Positions 34,429 through 48,200 of a stretch of DNA of 64,000 nt are shown one piece after another. How positions within the stretch are numbered: the stretch's first letter is position 1; each line of letters opens with the position of its first letter. The notes beneath the pieces were generated by a model. That model saw only the letters and a list, made by a program, of their open reading frames with translations, did no database searches and was not told where the DNA came from. The DNA comes from Ephemerocybe angulata. Its lineage: Eukaryota; Basidiomycota; Agaricomycetes; Agaricales; Psathyrellaceae. The translations under genes were made by a program, and so were the position numbers. The stretch spans positions 124,001 to 188,000 of the forward strand of contig JAACJK010000165.1 in NCBI GenBank assembly GCA_013368325.1, written 5' to 3'.

Positions 34429-36859
34429 ATGAGAAGACTGAGAAAAACGCCTAAAGATACCCCACACATCACTGGAAGTCTAGAAGGGTTCCTCAAGCTA
34501 CCGACTGAGTTGGTGTTCGAGGTACGACGGGGCTTAACGGGCGGTGTGTTTGCTGGAGATATCAGGCTAAAACTGGGTTTTAGGTCCTCCGACATCTTCA
34601 TACCCTCGACCTCTACCATCTGTCTTTGACCTCTCAACCTTTTGGACGTGTATTGTCAGGGACTGAGGCAATTCCCCTCTGGAAAAGTTCCTTCGCTCGA
34701 ATTCCAGACTTTCCGCCCTGCCCGTCAGACTTGACAAATGCTAGGTGGGCATCGCTCATGTTTGGTCCAGTTCGATGCCAGGTGAGAACTAGGCCTCGGT
34801 TTTCCTTCCCATAACCTAAGTTTCTACGGTTTAGGATTGCGGACGGTTTGGCGCCCAGCCTGATATCGCCTTGTACAAGAACTTCTGCACCCCATGCACG
34901 GTACGTAGGAAGCCCTGGCTCCTCCGGCCTCCTTCCTGACTCTTGGTTACAGGAAAAGCACTTTGTTTCCAGGACAGATGTTCTGGAGATGTTCTCGTCC
35001 CACCCTGAGCCGAAGCGTATCTACAAGATATTGAAGACAGTCTGTCAAGCGCGCTGCCGACTGGTGACCCTCCAGCTGCGTACTCGTAATTCTGGAGAAA
35101 GGGGCTCTGAAAAACGGTTTCTTCGCGAACATGTTGAGCTTTGTGCACCATTTGTGCTGAAAGAACTTGAAATTGAAGATATGGAGAAGGATGGTATCCC
35201 CGTGGATCTTGAGGAGGAGGAGGAGGATCCTCGTGTTTGGAGGATTGACCGCATAAAGAAGATCGCTGAGACGAATGAGGTGCGTTCATATAATCGTTTC
35301 ATCCTCTGTCGCCAGGAACCTGCGACTAATGGAGCCCACAGCACACTATGAAGACCTTGAAATGGGTAGTTATCGTCCTTACAGACTTGCAAGATGAGCA
35401 TCGACTCCGTGCGGAAGCTTGTACCAAGCGGTGCGAGAGAGCGATAACCAACATGAACCTGGGATACACGACGGATGACATACGATTTGCGGCGGAGTAC
35501 GACTGGAAGCCATATTTCCAAAACCTTGGAACTCAAAGAATGACGCGTAAAGGTGCGAAACTTGCCTATACCTTAGAATTTGTTAACACGGGGATATCGC
35601 CAGACCTACGTTTCCACAAGGAATTTTTACTTCGTACCGTTAGAAAGCGGGCGGTGAAGCGCCTCAAGCTCGCACGAACTTTAGAGATCATGGTACTCTG
35701 CGACGAATACCGAGCAACGCTCAAGCCGCTTGATTGGCTCCATCACCCTCCAGCGACACAGCTCATGGAAGCACAGTGCTTCAAAGATTACATCAATCAA
35801 GACATAGACTACAAAACGCAATTCTCGCCCGACATATTGCGAGTACAACTCCCCAAGGTTGCTCTCGAGTGGGAAGCGTCACATCGCACGAAACTGGCGA
35901 CCCAGTGGATCACTCAACGGGGGTCTGGCATGTCCCTGGATGAAGCAAAGCGCAACCTGGACCTGGCGAGATGCGTATTCCTTTGCGCTCAATGTCGAAC
36001 CCTGCGCGACGAGCACCGTGTTGGACCAGCCCTGTGTGGCTGGGATAATGCACTTACACACATGTGTCATACCAAATCGGATAGGCATCAAACCCTCGGA
36101 TTGTCCAAGAAGGGGGAAGAGGTAGTGCTGAAGATGCTTCTTTACCTCGACATGGACCCGGATTCAACCACAGCACAGCGGATGGACGATCTCGATTACC
36201 GGTTCTTTTGTGGGGGCTGTGACATAACGACGCATCGGAAAGACATTGTAGGGAGAAAAGCATATACGTGGTCGGAATATGTGAGTCTCACCCACCGGAA
36301 TTCTGACCAAGTCATTGAGGTTCTTCTTTCCCGTCAGGTTACACATGTCTTGCAGGAGGAGAATAAACTGCACCTGGTTCTTATGAGCTGCTTGGGACCT
36401 GAGGCAACCCGCTTTGTAAAGGATCACGAAAGACAAACATACCGTCCCATATACGGGGCTTGGGGTTGTGCCCACTGCACCGAACATCTTGACCAGACGG
36501 TTATACTCCCGAAAGCGATTGCACACGCCAAGAACTCGTACGTATATTCTCACTTTTTGAACGCTCTAGAGCTAACCGGCTGATGCAGCCATGACCTTTC
36601 GGATGTCGTGCTTCACAAGGACGTTCTTCGGTTTGACAATCGATACTCTCTAACGACCTACAAGCCGAGAAGACCCTTCATATACAGCCTCCTTCCGCTG
36701 TATAACATGATGTGCAAGCGTTGCCCGACAATGGCGATTTGCAAGATCTGGGACCGGGATAGTCTGAGGAAGCATTTACTTGTCGAGTACGTCTACGCGT
36801 TATCCTGCTCTCAATTGAGTCTGATACTTCCTAAGGCATTTCATTGCAGAACCTGTTGA
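34429..36859 (+). CDS. F-box protein with multiple CxxC zinc-knuckle-like motifs
   Basis: Eight exons: 34429-34521, 34584-34781, 34835-34900, 34953-35279, 35342-36280, 36338-36537, 36589-36786 and 36850-36859 (676 aa). The N-terminus has LKLPTELVFEVLRHLHTLDLYHLSLTS, a typical F-box. A zinc-knuckle-like pair follows (CQDCGRFG ... CTPC). The body has further CxxC/H groups: CAQCRTLRDEHRVGPALCGW, CGGCDITTH, CAHCTEH and CKRCP. This F-box plus cysteine-knuckle design recurs in Agaricomycetes; the substrate is unknown. The intron at 36281-36337 is 57 nt and stop-free, so it could be retained without breaking the protein; I treat it as an intron because both splice sites are good. The last exon is only 10 nt, so the 3' end is uncertain. 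Confidence 0.75.
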
Positions 36860-37477
36860 TGATACGGACTGGCGGGTCATCGAAGTTACCTCAGTGCCCA
36901 CCTCGAGCTAGTTCAGCGCGTCGAGAAGAAACAGTTGGCGTCGCTATGTAGGAAGAGACTATCTCCTCCCTCGACGCTCAATATCGACCAAGCGTCGAGA
37001 TTCCATAACTATCCGCCTAGCCATCCGTTTATCCATCCAATGATCCATTTACCCGTGATATTACCCCGCAGTAGTCGGGATTGCTGTCTGCGGGGCACAG
37101 CCTCCAATGAATTGACTGCGCTATGTCATTGAGATCATTATCACCAGGCCTTTCAGGACCGCGCAACAGTTGCAAAACCTCCATCGTTATCCGAGCAACC
37201 TGGTATCCCCGTCACCCGTGAGGCCGAATACCTTGAAGCGTATGTCAGTGGGAAAGAGAGGCCAACACAAGGCCAACATGGAGTCGTGAAGCTGCGGCGC
37301 AAACTTACCGGCACCCCTTGCATGTTGTTATCACAAATCCGACACGAATCCGCCAATTGTGTTCTCCACTAGGGTCGGGGGTCACGGCTGCGGAAGTACT
37401 TATATATAAACCTGCTTTCGATGGGAAGTTGTCTATAACCATCTCTCGCACTCCCCTTCACTTCTTCCTCTCCGATT
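36860..37477. other. intergenic
   Basis: About 618 bp: the 3' flank of the F-box gene and the promoter of NAD(P)-binding paralog 3. No further gene is seen. Confidence 0.45.
37401..37410 (+). promoter_or_regulatory. TATA box of NAD(P)-binding paralog 3
   Basis: TATATATAAA about 70 bp upstream of the ATG at 37478, followed by a C/T-rich stretch typical of fungal transcription starts. Confidence 0.6.
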
Positions 37478-38459
37478 ATGTCTGCCACTAGATCGTTGAA
37501 TGTTTTCTCGGTTGGGGGTTCGCGCAATATTGGATATTATACTGCCATTCGCCTCCTTGGTGGGTTCTGGATTTTTTTTGTTTTGCGCTGGGGATTTTAT
37601 GATTAACTCGTTTCATAGATGCGGGCGCTACTGTCACCTTCCTCCTTCGTACACCCAATACTTTCGATTCGGATGAAACTATCCAACCATACGTGAAGCA
37701 AGGCAAAGCTCAACTCGTGAAAGGGGATGCTCTTGTTCGAGAAGAGGTTCAAAATGCCTGGAATCGCGCATCTGCAAATGGACATGTTGATCTCCTCCTT
37801 TTCACCGTCGGTGAGTTGCGATTCTGTTACCCCCCACCCCTTTCGGAAGACTAACTTTGGTTCCCTTCGCAGGTGGCGTGCCAAAGATAAGCCTGCTTTA
37901 TGGTGCTGTGATCAGCCCTCACAACCTCGTCACTCAATCCCTCCTGAACGTGCTCTCCACGATGCCGGACGTCTCCAACTCACCGGAGCAAACCCGTGTC
38001 GTCGTCTTGTCCTCGACTGGATTGACCGGTACCTCTCACTCTAATCTGCCGACCCTCCTCAAGCCTATCTACAGCTGGCTCCTGAAGCAACCGCACAAGG
38101 ACAAATTTGGCACCGAGCGTGTCGTCTTTCATTGCGCCGGATGGCCCTGGGATCCCCAGGCGGACGGAGAACCGGACGCCGACGTGATGGGCGAAAACTG
38201 GATGGAAAGAGAAGGCCTTCCGAAGCCAGGCTCTCTGCGTCACTGCCTCGTCCTTCGACCAGCCTTGTTAACAGACGGCGAGTGTGTTGCGGATAAGCCA
38301 CCCAAGGAGGGTCAGCAGGCGAAGGAACCATACAGGGTGTCGGATAAGGACTTCGCAGGATGGACAGTGTCGAGGAAAGATACGGCTCACTTCCTTGCAA
38401 ACACCATCCTGAACAATTGGGACAAGTACGATAACAAGATTATCAACATCGCGTACTGA
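37478..38459 (+). CDS. Rossmann-fold NAD(P)-binding protein, paralog 3
   Basis: Three exons: 37478-37559, 37619-37810 and 37873-38459 (286 aa). Intron positions and phases are the same as in the two copies at 9.5-12.2 kb, and the middle exon is again 192 nt. The N-terminus SLNVFSVGGSRNIGYYTA carries the glycine-rich dinucleotide-binding loop. It then has TFLLRTPNTF, a GDALV motif, HNLVTQSLLNVLSTMP, the CAGWPWDPQADGEPD block (CAGWEWNPADGEP in the others) and NKIINIAY at the end (KQLSIAY in the others). It is the most diverged copy and lies on the opposite strand, 25 kb away, so it left the cluster before the tandem duplication or was the source of it. The substrate is unknown. Confidence 0.85.
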
Positions 38460-41290
38460 TGTGCTTGTGCTTGTATTTGTACTTATGATTGATACATTCT
38501 TGATCGGGCGCCTATATGGAGCGCCCGCCTTTCGAAGCTACGCAAGAACGAAGACTGAGGTGTGACAGTGTATAAGGATGTGACATGGGTAGCAAGTATC
38601 TCCCTGTATCCACGCTCTGCGTAGTCGGTCTCGCATCGGAATGCTGGGTGATCAAGTGACACAAAAATGTTGCACCTTGCATCGTGCGGAACGGTTCTTC
38701 GAATTGAACCGGTGCGATTTCTTTCTTGTGGTTCAAGATAGCCTTCTTTATTACTTCAGTCTTGCAATACCGGCAGCGAAAGGCCGGCTGAAAGGGCCAC
38801 GGGGGATCGTAAGCGCCCCATTCAACGATCGTGTGAGTTTCCACGTTGGCCCATCAAAGCGTGTTTGGCCTCGCGCCCTCGCTCTTTGTCCAAAACCATC
38901 CTCGTCTCCGATATTTCTTCAAGTCGCGCCATTTGTCAAACCTCGTGGCGCTCTGGGCATAGGGCTCTGGGCAGAAACTTGGACATACTGACCTCGGGGC
39001 GTGGCGCTACCTGACGGAACTTGCACCGACCTACGTCAACACTTCAGATGGACCAACGCCAGGCCCCAGTCTTCTGAAGCCCGCTTGGATGTCTGGGTAT
39101 GGGGTACCACTCTTTACGGGTATACAGAGGATTTAGAGGCCAAAAGTCTCGTCATAGTTCCTTTCAATTCTCCATCATCATGCCACGCACATGAAGGTTG
39201 AACGCTGATCTGGAGAAGCTCGGAACTTCGGTCCTGCATGTTGAAGGACACAACCCTGCACCACATCTCTGTCTCTATTCTGGTCGCTTCTATCGTTTAT
39301 CGTCTAGGTCTTGCTCTCTCCTGCGACGTTTCCAACTCTTCTGCACTTGACTTCTTTGACTTCCCTTTGTTACGGCTGAGCGCGTCGATTGCATCGACGA
39401 CATAGGGGCTTTTTGGCGACAAAGACACGAGCGCACCTAATGTCCGTCTTGACCGTTCTGCTTCAAGCGAAATGAATGCCGGCTGACAGATATGCGCTGC
39501 TTGGCGCCACTTTAGGAACTCTTTCACTGCCCACGGAATCAAAATATCGCCAAAGCTCTCCGACTGAGACCCTGAATATTGGAGTCCACCATAGCAACAT
39601 GCTGAAACCACGATGCATAGCGAGAGCCCTGCGAGGCGTCACGGGCACAGTCAACTGCCTAGATATCTAATCAGAAGGGCCCTCGGTGTGTTCGTCTTCA
39701 GATCTCCGGCACTCCAACTTTAGCCAGCCGGCGAGTCCACTGGCATGATGCGCGTGCTGCACACTTAAACCGCTCGTTGGTTGATCTCTTGATTTCCATC
39801 TTGCTCAGGAAATCCACTTAGCAAACCGGCTTGACTCTTCTTCACACCTCTGTGCACCCTCGAATGTTGTCGATTCCGAAGTTCCATCTAGGGTCGAGCT
39901 ATATGCGGACGACAGGTCAAGCCAGGTGGAATGTGCATGCACATTCCGAGGACGACTCGTCCCCCTCTCTTTTGACTTTCCTTTTCTTGATACCTGCGAC
40001 GACAATGGCCGCGCCTTTCTCGCAGCCCGTTCATTAATTATGGTTCTTTCTCTGTCATGAAATTCTTGATGGTGTGCTCTGAGCCAACCTCCCGTCGAGC
40101 TCCTGCCTTATCATACCGATAGGTTAGGGCGGAAAGCAAAGTGCTTGCTCGGTACCCAGTACTGTGACCTCCTCCGTAGTAGTTGCCCTGCTCACGAACT
40201 CGCGGACTGCACGCTGAATTACTTCTGTTCTATGTGACTTTGGGCCACACCATCGGGTGTCGATAGGCTACCTGCAACTCCCTCTCGATGTCTCGGAGCA
40301 GACCAGTTCGATTGACTCTCTCGTGGTATTTGCCTAAATCGGGATCTCTGGCTTGTCACGTACACTCTATCCTCGGCACTCGTAATTTTCTCTTCTTGTA
40401 TATCACCTGAAACGGCGACGCGGTTTTCGACCAGCTTATTGTCCAAGCAATGGTCGGCGCGGGGTCCCTGTGCCGCACTTTCAGCCTCCGACCCACAGCC
40501 TCCGAAGGTCGTCATCATCCATTATCCCTCAGGGTCCTCTTGTTTACCGGAGTATTCGGTTACTCGAAATTCGTATTATCTTCAACATAGCTCGTCTAAG
40601 GTCTCGATATCCTCCTCAATACCCGACGCTTATGTTCCTGGCATTTTAGTATCATCTTTATCGAGAGGGGTCGAGGCAGGGCCTTCCGTTGTTTGTGCAT
40701 TTGGCTGACCAGTGCTGTGTCAATGGAGGCATAGCTTGCTTGCTTGCTTGTACGAATCTCTGTTCATTCCTGTGTCCGTATCCCGGGAAACCCCCTCGAC
40801 GCCTCCCTGTGCACTGCAGGCAGCCTGCTCCATTCAATTTCCTCCGCTGGTTTGGAGGCTCCAGACTGCTCACAGTGCCAGAGCCATTCATATTCGAGCA
40901 ATCGACGATGTTTCGGGTGTTTCGAACCATCCGATTCCCTGGTTAACCAACTTTGCTATCTGGGACCCACTTCGTGCGGGTATGTTGCTTCGAGCTCGTC
41001 CTACCTCCCCGTTTCACATTCTTTCATATCATCTGCTAGCCATTGATTTTACCCCAGGGATGATATCGAGTAGGGCGACCGCTCAAGTCCGTGTCTCGAA
41101 CCGCGAGAGCACACGTCCTGGTTTCTCTTCGAACCGTTCTATCACAAACAAGCCACTAGAAACCCTACTCAGCCTCGTTTTCTCCTCACACTGGTGCGAC
41201 TTCGAGCCATTCCGCGACACAATGGTCCATCATACAATTCCCCGCACTTGAAAACATCAAGATTCTCAATTAACCGGCCAGGAAAAATAT
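38460..41290. other. gene-poor region, no confident gene
   Basis: About 2.8 kb. Open frames are short on both strands. A minus-strand frame near 39.3-39.6 kb has protein-like composition but no start or splice logic I trust. There is a short GCTT repeat near 40737-40750. Confidence 0.4.
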
Positions 41291-42292
41291 TTAGTACGCC
41301 GACTCCACGCCTCTAAATAGCCAGTCGGTCCCGAATCCGTCTTCGTTCTCGAAGAAGTACAATTCGGCACAACCTCGCTCGCGCTTCAACCTCTGTGGAA
41401 GGCGTCGAAGGGATGGGTAAAATGGTATAGAGACCGGCGTCATTGGACGCAGCCTATAGATCAGCACGGCACCTTCTTGTGACTTGTGGAGGAATAAGCG
41501 AGGCACTATCAGTTGGAACATCTATTTGTTACGGACCGTAAGTGCGAAAGCCAACTATTGGCTAACGTACCAAGTTTCGAAGTCATCGACGGTGTTTGGT
41601 CGGCATATCCTCAGGCCTTCGACCTGCAATACTTTCCGGCTACTTACCAGCGCGAACCCAAGTGAGTAGATACGGGAAGGATCTTGGACATTAATATCAT
41701 GCACATCTTCAGGAAGGAGATTTGTGGAGGGCGGACTGGTTCGCACTCCTGAGACCTCTAACAGGGTAGAAGTGCAAGGGAAGGTGAAGATACTCTAACT
41801 TTCATTATCCTGCCAAGGATGAACCTCCCGGGTGCTAATCTGTGCATGGGGGTTTCAATAAAGGCTGAATGACTTGGCCCTGAGAAGGGAGTTGAGAAAT
41901 ATCATTGAGCTAGTTCTACCTCGATTGGGAAGGTCTTTCCCTTAACTGCTTCAGACCTCATGCTCACGAGCTTCAACTTGCCAGGTCCGGACGCGCGTGC
42001 CCTCATATCACTATCTATCGATAGTATCTTGAGCCAGCCGTCTCTCTGTCCGTTTATTTCCTTTTGTGTTGGGCAAAGGGCACACCTCAATCGCATAATC
42101 TGAATCGATAGCGGGTATCCGGAACATACAGGGCCTACTTCAGTCCAATCGTGCTCTCTTCCCTTAAGCTTTGGTGCTTCTACGGACCCGAAGCTTTAGA
42201 GGCAAGCGTGTTCACCAAGTTCTCTTGTTCTATATACCTACCCCTCGAGGGAAACAAGCCAGTTCGTTTCTCCACATCCAATTCAGGACACA
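41291..42292 (-). CDS. possible multi-exon gene or gene remnant, unknown protein
   Basis: Four minus-strand segments can be joined with frame-preserving splice sites: 42238-42292, 41920-42193, 41567-41794 and 41291-41521. The joined protein reads coherently, with GWLKILSID, GPGKLKLVSM, GKTFPIE, LEVSGVRTSPPS, DPSRIYSLGFALVSS and a C-terminus rich in aromatic and acidic residues (ELYFFENEDGFGTDWLF) before the stop. The donors are weak (GTAGAA, GTTAGC, GTATAT), and no 5' exon with a start codon could be fixed. I recognise no family. It may be a real poorly conserved gene or a decaying one. Confidence 0.3.
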
Positions 42293-44960
42293 CTAAAATG
42301 GAAGTCGGTATACCATGGGGAGCGCTACGAATGCCGCCCCGCGGTATGCGGGGTAATTGATCCTTCGAGTTTTAGCGGCTCAGCGCTCAGCTCTCGGTCG
42401 GTGGAGAAGCAGGCCAGTGGCACAGACCGTTCCTTCCGCCACTTTCCGATGGAGTCGTCGTCAGAATCGATGCGGCTTTCACATTGCCGGGAGGTTGCAA
42501 GGTCCAACTCCGCGACGGAGTTCCATCTACCATATTCGAGGAGCGAGGAGTCCGACTAGGCTCGAAGGCTCCTTGTGCACGTTAACTATGTTCCCGGCTG
42601 GTTCTTTACCGGCTTCTATCTATACTTTTACCTTGCATCAGGGTAAGCGTTTTAATTAGCGCCATTACTGATTCAAAGCGCTCAGAACCTCCCCTTCTCC
42701 TGCCAACTAGGTTCACTCTGGAGAGCAATTTGTATACCATTTAGACTCTTATTTCTAATCTTTAAGAAGGCCTAACTACTAGGTCGAATGCTTCTATGCA
42801 AGAGGTCAAGTTGAAGGTAGATCACCCCTGTTCTTGAAGGAAAAGTCATGACGTCACACGTCCAGACGGCGTCTATGTGAGCGGGCCGGCATTAGTCATC
42901 ACCGGATGTGCCGTGTCATCAAGCGCTCATCCGGTTTTCTGCTGCTTGTTCCTCACTCACGACTTCATCGCGACTTTTCACTATTCTTGAACTTACAAGG
43001 CTCACTTCTATGGGAAGCCGAAGGCAATGCAAACTCTGCTGTATCTTAGCCGCCTGCACTGCATAGCGGTGGTCCACGGGAGCACCAGACATGGCCACGA
43101 CGCAGTCACCGTCTTGACTGCGTGTCGCTCGTGACTCCGGTTCTGCGGAGTCCTGGTATCCGCGATTGCTACCTGATATCAAGGGAACCAGACCTCAAAA
43201 GACCATCGACTCGTTATCGCGGCGGTGGTTCAAACTGAGGGAAAACACGGCCGACAAGACCAAAGGTTGAGGCTAGTACGATACTGCTTTCGACCAGGGA
43301 TACGAAGGAGGTTTGTAATGGACCAGATTTGCGACATTGATTTGGCCTGCGCCTTAGCGTCCCCGCGGGGGAAGGGAGCAGTTTGCTTGAACACGATGCT
43401 ACCACCTATCCGTACGTACCGAGCTTCTTTCACCTTTCCATAGACTTACCAGCAATTGTGCATCATTCAGAGAGCGCGAGATGAAGGTGCCACCAATCTT
43501 ATCTACTGTCCATATCGATCCATCATCTCGCATTCGGGCAAAATCGAAGGCTGAGCCGCAGCCCGGGGCACAGGGTATTCACCTGCCTGCAGTTTGTCAA
43601 ATGCAGGATTTCGATCCTGTGTCTTGGTGAAGCTTCCAAGTTATGTGTGTCCCAGATTTGTCCCAGAACAGAGCCAGGTGATCCTGAAAATACACTCGGA
43701 ACGGTTTCTCCGAAGAACTCCCCGTTATGTGACTGACACGCTGCAGATATCTGCGCCGTGTCAGCTAGGCGTGGACACATGGCTCGGATGTCTCGCCGTT
43801 CTCACTGAAAGCTCGGCTGTCTTAACGCTTCAGAAATAGGAAGAGATGGGGTCGGATAACCCTTTCAGGGAGGTATCCGGTGTGCGAAAGAACGAAGGGG
43901 CTGGCTGGAACACTGGTCCTGTATTGCGTATCGTCACCGTCATGGTGGCTACTTTGGTGAGTTTAACTATCACACTCATGCTAGCCTGGTTCGTTTGCTG
44001 ACATGACCAGCTTTCTTCATCATGACCTGCGTCTGCACCCATATGAAGATCCTTCCAGTTCAGTCTTAGAACGAACGGGACGGTCAATCCCCGTATTCCG
44101 CAGGAGCAACGTCATTCCACTTCGTTGACCATAGTGACATCATTGCACTTTCCATCAACAGACTTTTTGAAGACTACCTACCTCTCTGACAAGGATTGTC
44201 GCATCTCCACCTTCCTCAAATGCTCTCGAGGCTTCGGAACCCCTGGCCCTGGCATGGCCAACTCAGGCCAAGAAGTATCCACTGACGCGTTTTTTTAGAA
44301 CTGCATGACATATTTTCATCTGCGATGCGTTGTCGTAGCTACACGTGCATGCAAGTGGTGGTTCGACTCTCTCAACTCTACAGTACCCACTTCGCATTGC
44401 ATCATACTTGAACCAAAAGTCCTGATATGTGAGCGGGTTAGGCGGCCCGTCAGCATTGCAAAGTCGGTGGCGTCCTTGGGTGTTGTGGGAGAAGGACTTC
44501 TACTTGCTCACTTGTTTGCAGTTACATCATAATGTTCGTAGTATTGGAAAACATGCTCCCCTTGGTGGATTATAGGTGTGTTAATCCGACTATGAGTCGA
44601 GCTAGTCCATTTTCCTAATCCACCTGTTATACCGTTTCCCTCTAGGACACAAACAGTGCGAACCAGGTCGGTTAACGGATATGTAGACCAAATCAGCGGA
44701 TTCGTCCCTATGTAGACGTGCGTAGGCGCTTGTTCAACTCTTCAAGCCTCTTCTTCCTCCGATACTCAAAGAATAGGGAAAGGTGCAAGACAATAGAAGT
44801 CCGTCAGAGTCGCATCCTTCTTTTGTCGGAGGTCAGATGGGTACATCAATCATCGCGCACACACTACTGAGACTCAATTACCTCTTCACTTCGATTAGAC
44901 AATAACAGCGACGCAACCCAAAACCTTTGATCTTCGTCGCGCACACACCATCGCATCCAC
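42293..44960. other. gene-poor region with coding-looking exons on both strands
   Basis: About 2.7 kb. Short stretches read like protein. On the minus strand near 43.45-43.56 kb there is an exon with IWTVDKIGGTFISRSLNDAQ before a GTAAGT donor, and at 43214-43405 a possible following exon. On the plus strand near 42.37-42.66 kb a frame contains TLPGGCKVQLRDG and, in another frame, TMFPAGSLPASIYTFTLHQG. I cannot assemble a start-to-stop gene. Confidence 0.3.
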
Positions 44961-45203
44961 CTACCTCCCCACCTCTCTTCCTCTTCCAGCAACCAACGTG
45001 ATTAACCTCTGATAGTTTGCCCACTTTGCAGCCACTTGGTTGCCGGCCAATTGTTCGCCCTCCGTCGCCTCGATCCAAGCCTCTTTGCAGACCTCGAGCC
45101 ATCGAAAGTCCGGCAACTTGACAGGAAGGGCGTGGTGATTAAACAACCTCGCGAAGGAACCTGGCCATGATGCACGGAGTTGCGGTTGGATCACCTGCGG
45201 CAA
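44961..45203 (-). pseudogene. possible coding remnant
   Basis: A minus-strand open frame contains FRWLEVCKEAWIEATEGEQLAG and NQVAAKWANYQRL, which reads like a helical segment of a real protein. No start codon or flanking exons could be joined. It may be an exon of an unannotated gene or a relic. Unknown family. Confidence 0.2.
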
Positions 45204-48200
45204 TCCTCATCACAAGCAGGCGGCGGGAGAATTACTTATTTCTGGAAAGGCAGGAGAGACGGACAGTGTCGAGGTATGGCCGAGTTCTTGGAATGATTGC
45301 TGGTTGACTTGCCGTGAACAATCGGTATTGGGTCTTCGATGTTTCGAGCGGGCGGCTTTGTGCACAGTCTTCTCTCGCGTCTTGTCTTCCTGGCGTTTTG
45401 TCCTGTCAATGGATGCCTGCATACCTTGTTAGTCGAGTTTAAGGTATTTGAAATGATCCATTATGAATTTATGAATGCATATCCGATGCTGAATGCCTTA
45501 CCCAGACCATGACCGGACAAGGGAATCACCATAGCGTTCTTCAAATTGGCGTATTGTCCGACCTTCTGATCTCGCTGAGTGATTCAGAAACAAGCTCACT
45601 CCCGGACGGCGCTCTGATCATTTGAAGTGCCCTTCGCAGGGCCGCGACATCGTCACACCTCCATATCCGAGCAGGACGAACTGGCCCAGTTTTCCTCCTG
45701 GCAAGACGTATTACATACAGAGTAGCCGACCATCGAGTAGGGTGCTATGTACTCGCGCACGTCGCGCACGCCCCAGCTCGGTGAACCGGCAAAGTATCCA
45801 TCAACAACCTACTGCCATTGCAACTCGCTGCCCCAGCACGCTCGGTAAATACGTATCACGAACGCAGCTCGGTCAGTCCCTCGGCAACCTAACCATATCC
45901 GCCAACTGTAGCAACACGTTCGCTCGAATCGCTCCAGCGTAGGAAGACCCACGGGCATTCTGCCGAGCGTATGTAAATCTACCATGACCTCCGGTGACTT
46001 AGCTGGGCGCCTGAAGGCACGCTTGCCTTGCCGCGGCCATCGAACTCGTGTTCTTGGAAACCCCAGTGCCGAATCATTACAATGGGCATTCGAATTTCGG
46101 CGAGGCTCATTCATTGAATCAAGGGTGCTGTGAACCCCAATTTCTAAGTAGGTTGATTGATCTGGTCATGCTGCCTCGGTGGATGCTCGAGGTTGTGGTA
46201 TACACGATACCACCCCAATCGCCATCGTGGTCAGGGCAGAATTGGGGTGGCTGATGGATGGATGCTAATCCCTCGGAAGTCTGAGCGAGATATATAGGTA
46301 CGAGGGGCACTGTATTGTGATCGTGCTCGAGCGAGCATCGTTGCAATGGCAGATGACGAGGAAGTGGATCGAGTTACTTGATTGTATCACATTGATTGGT
46401 ATATCACACTTTTCGGGGTCGTCTCAATCGACGAGCATAGTCAGAAAGAGCTCGTCTAAATGAACCAACGATTCACGAACGAAAGAAAGATGACTGTCAC
46501 TTGGCGCCTGCATGTCGTATGTGCGATCTAAGTTTAGTACACGTTTATTTCCGGCTCAGTCTTGGCTTGACTTGTTTCTCCCTCTGTCTTTCGCCAATAC
46601 TGTAAGTACTATAAATACTTCTGCGCTAGCATGAGCTGCCTCGCCCACGCAGTCTGATATGATACGATAAAATTGACATCGGGATCGGCGTCACAAACGG
46701 GTTAGCTCGCACTTGGCTCGCCAGGATGGGGAAGCTGCAGAGGTCCCGTGGCCTCGTCATGAGGACCGATATGATACCACGCTGATTAGATTATCTATCA
46801 TCTCTCTTATAACAGCCATCTTAGAACGCCTGCCATCCGCGCATCCTTGTCTTCCGTGACAGAAAGTCTCGAAGCGCAGACAAAAGACAGTGCATCCTAC
46901 ATATCCGATATCGGACCTCCGTCCATCCGACGACGAACCTCGACGTGCGACTCGCTCGCTCGTCCCAAGCCAGCTGCAGGGGATACATACCACCATAGCC
47001 TCTTCCTGCCATGCTTGTCGGATATGCATCACATCGCGGTTGCACATCCAGCCGCGTTCTATAAACGCTCTACGTAGAGCCCAGACGATTCTGAGGTCAC
47101 GACTGACGCACCTTTATAAATACCAAGCTCAGCTGCCTGTCATGGGCTGGCAAAGGGCATTTAGGCTGGACGAAGTAGGATTCTGGCGGCACTAGCACGT
47201 AGCTCGGACGATACGCCACATCGGCGGTTCAGGCCTAAGACTGGGTCGTCTCGGAACGGGTTCCTCCCATCCCGGGGAGCTCTGGATTCTGGATTATTGT
47301 GCTAGCACGCTTTCGTCCTTTCTCAGTCCATTGTACAGATATATGTGGGATGTCGCGTTGGACGGCCGAGGGAGGATCCTGTGCTGCTACTAGCATCCTC
47401 ACTCAGCCTCTTATCTTTCAATTTCAATCGCTTCTGTGACTGAACTGCGCAAAGGGCTAAGTATGCAGAGACTACCTTGGATTCATGTCACCGTATATAT
47501 ATCTATCCAGCCATCTGGCTGGCCCTCCGAGCTCTGTACAAGCTCAAGGCCTATTCCGACCGGACGCATGATCAATTCAGTCGGACGATGGAGATTATCC
47601 TTGGCGGGGTATGTTACCCCGCATTCTGATGCCCAAAGCTCTATATACCTCACTTTAGATTCCGAATCCAATTCATTCGTTCAATTGATGGGGCGTGTCC
47701 TGGCGATTGTGCTGCGATTGCTGAGATGTGATATGTCGGCTCAGACTATGTATGGATAGATGGATAGATATACAGCAGCTTGGCAAATTGAGCTTGAGCT
47801 GAGCCACCGGCCGCGCTCGCCACCTCCACACGCAATGCCGTTCCTGGAAGACGGGAACACGAGGCATTTAGTGGATGGACGAGAGAGGAAGGGCGTTATC
47901 AAGCTATTAAGGACGTGGATACGTGACCTCTGCCAAGGTGCTCTTTCTCTCTTTTTTGTGCTTTCCAGCTCAATCATCATCATCGTTACTCAGCGCCTCA
48001 CTCAAGCTGAAATCGTGATCAGCTGCTGCGTGCTGCTGCTGTGTATAGCGGGAAGCCCAGAACGGATGGACGTCGTTCGTCGAATTTCTGTCATGCATTA
48101 CACCACTTCCATTCAGAGAAGTGGGAAGAAGCCTCGTTCCCAGAATCGAGTCAGGCGAAGAACATACATTGCACAGCATCTGCATCGTGCCCTCACCCCT

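Noticed and set aside
38512..38844. Minus-strand ORF of 110 codons with a CxxC motif
   Set aside because: Begins with GTG, not ATG, and overlaps the 3' flank of paralog 3; no further support.
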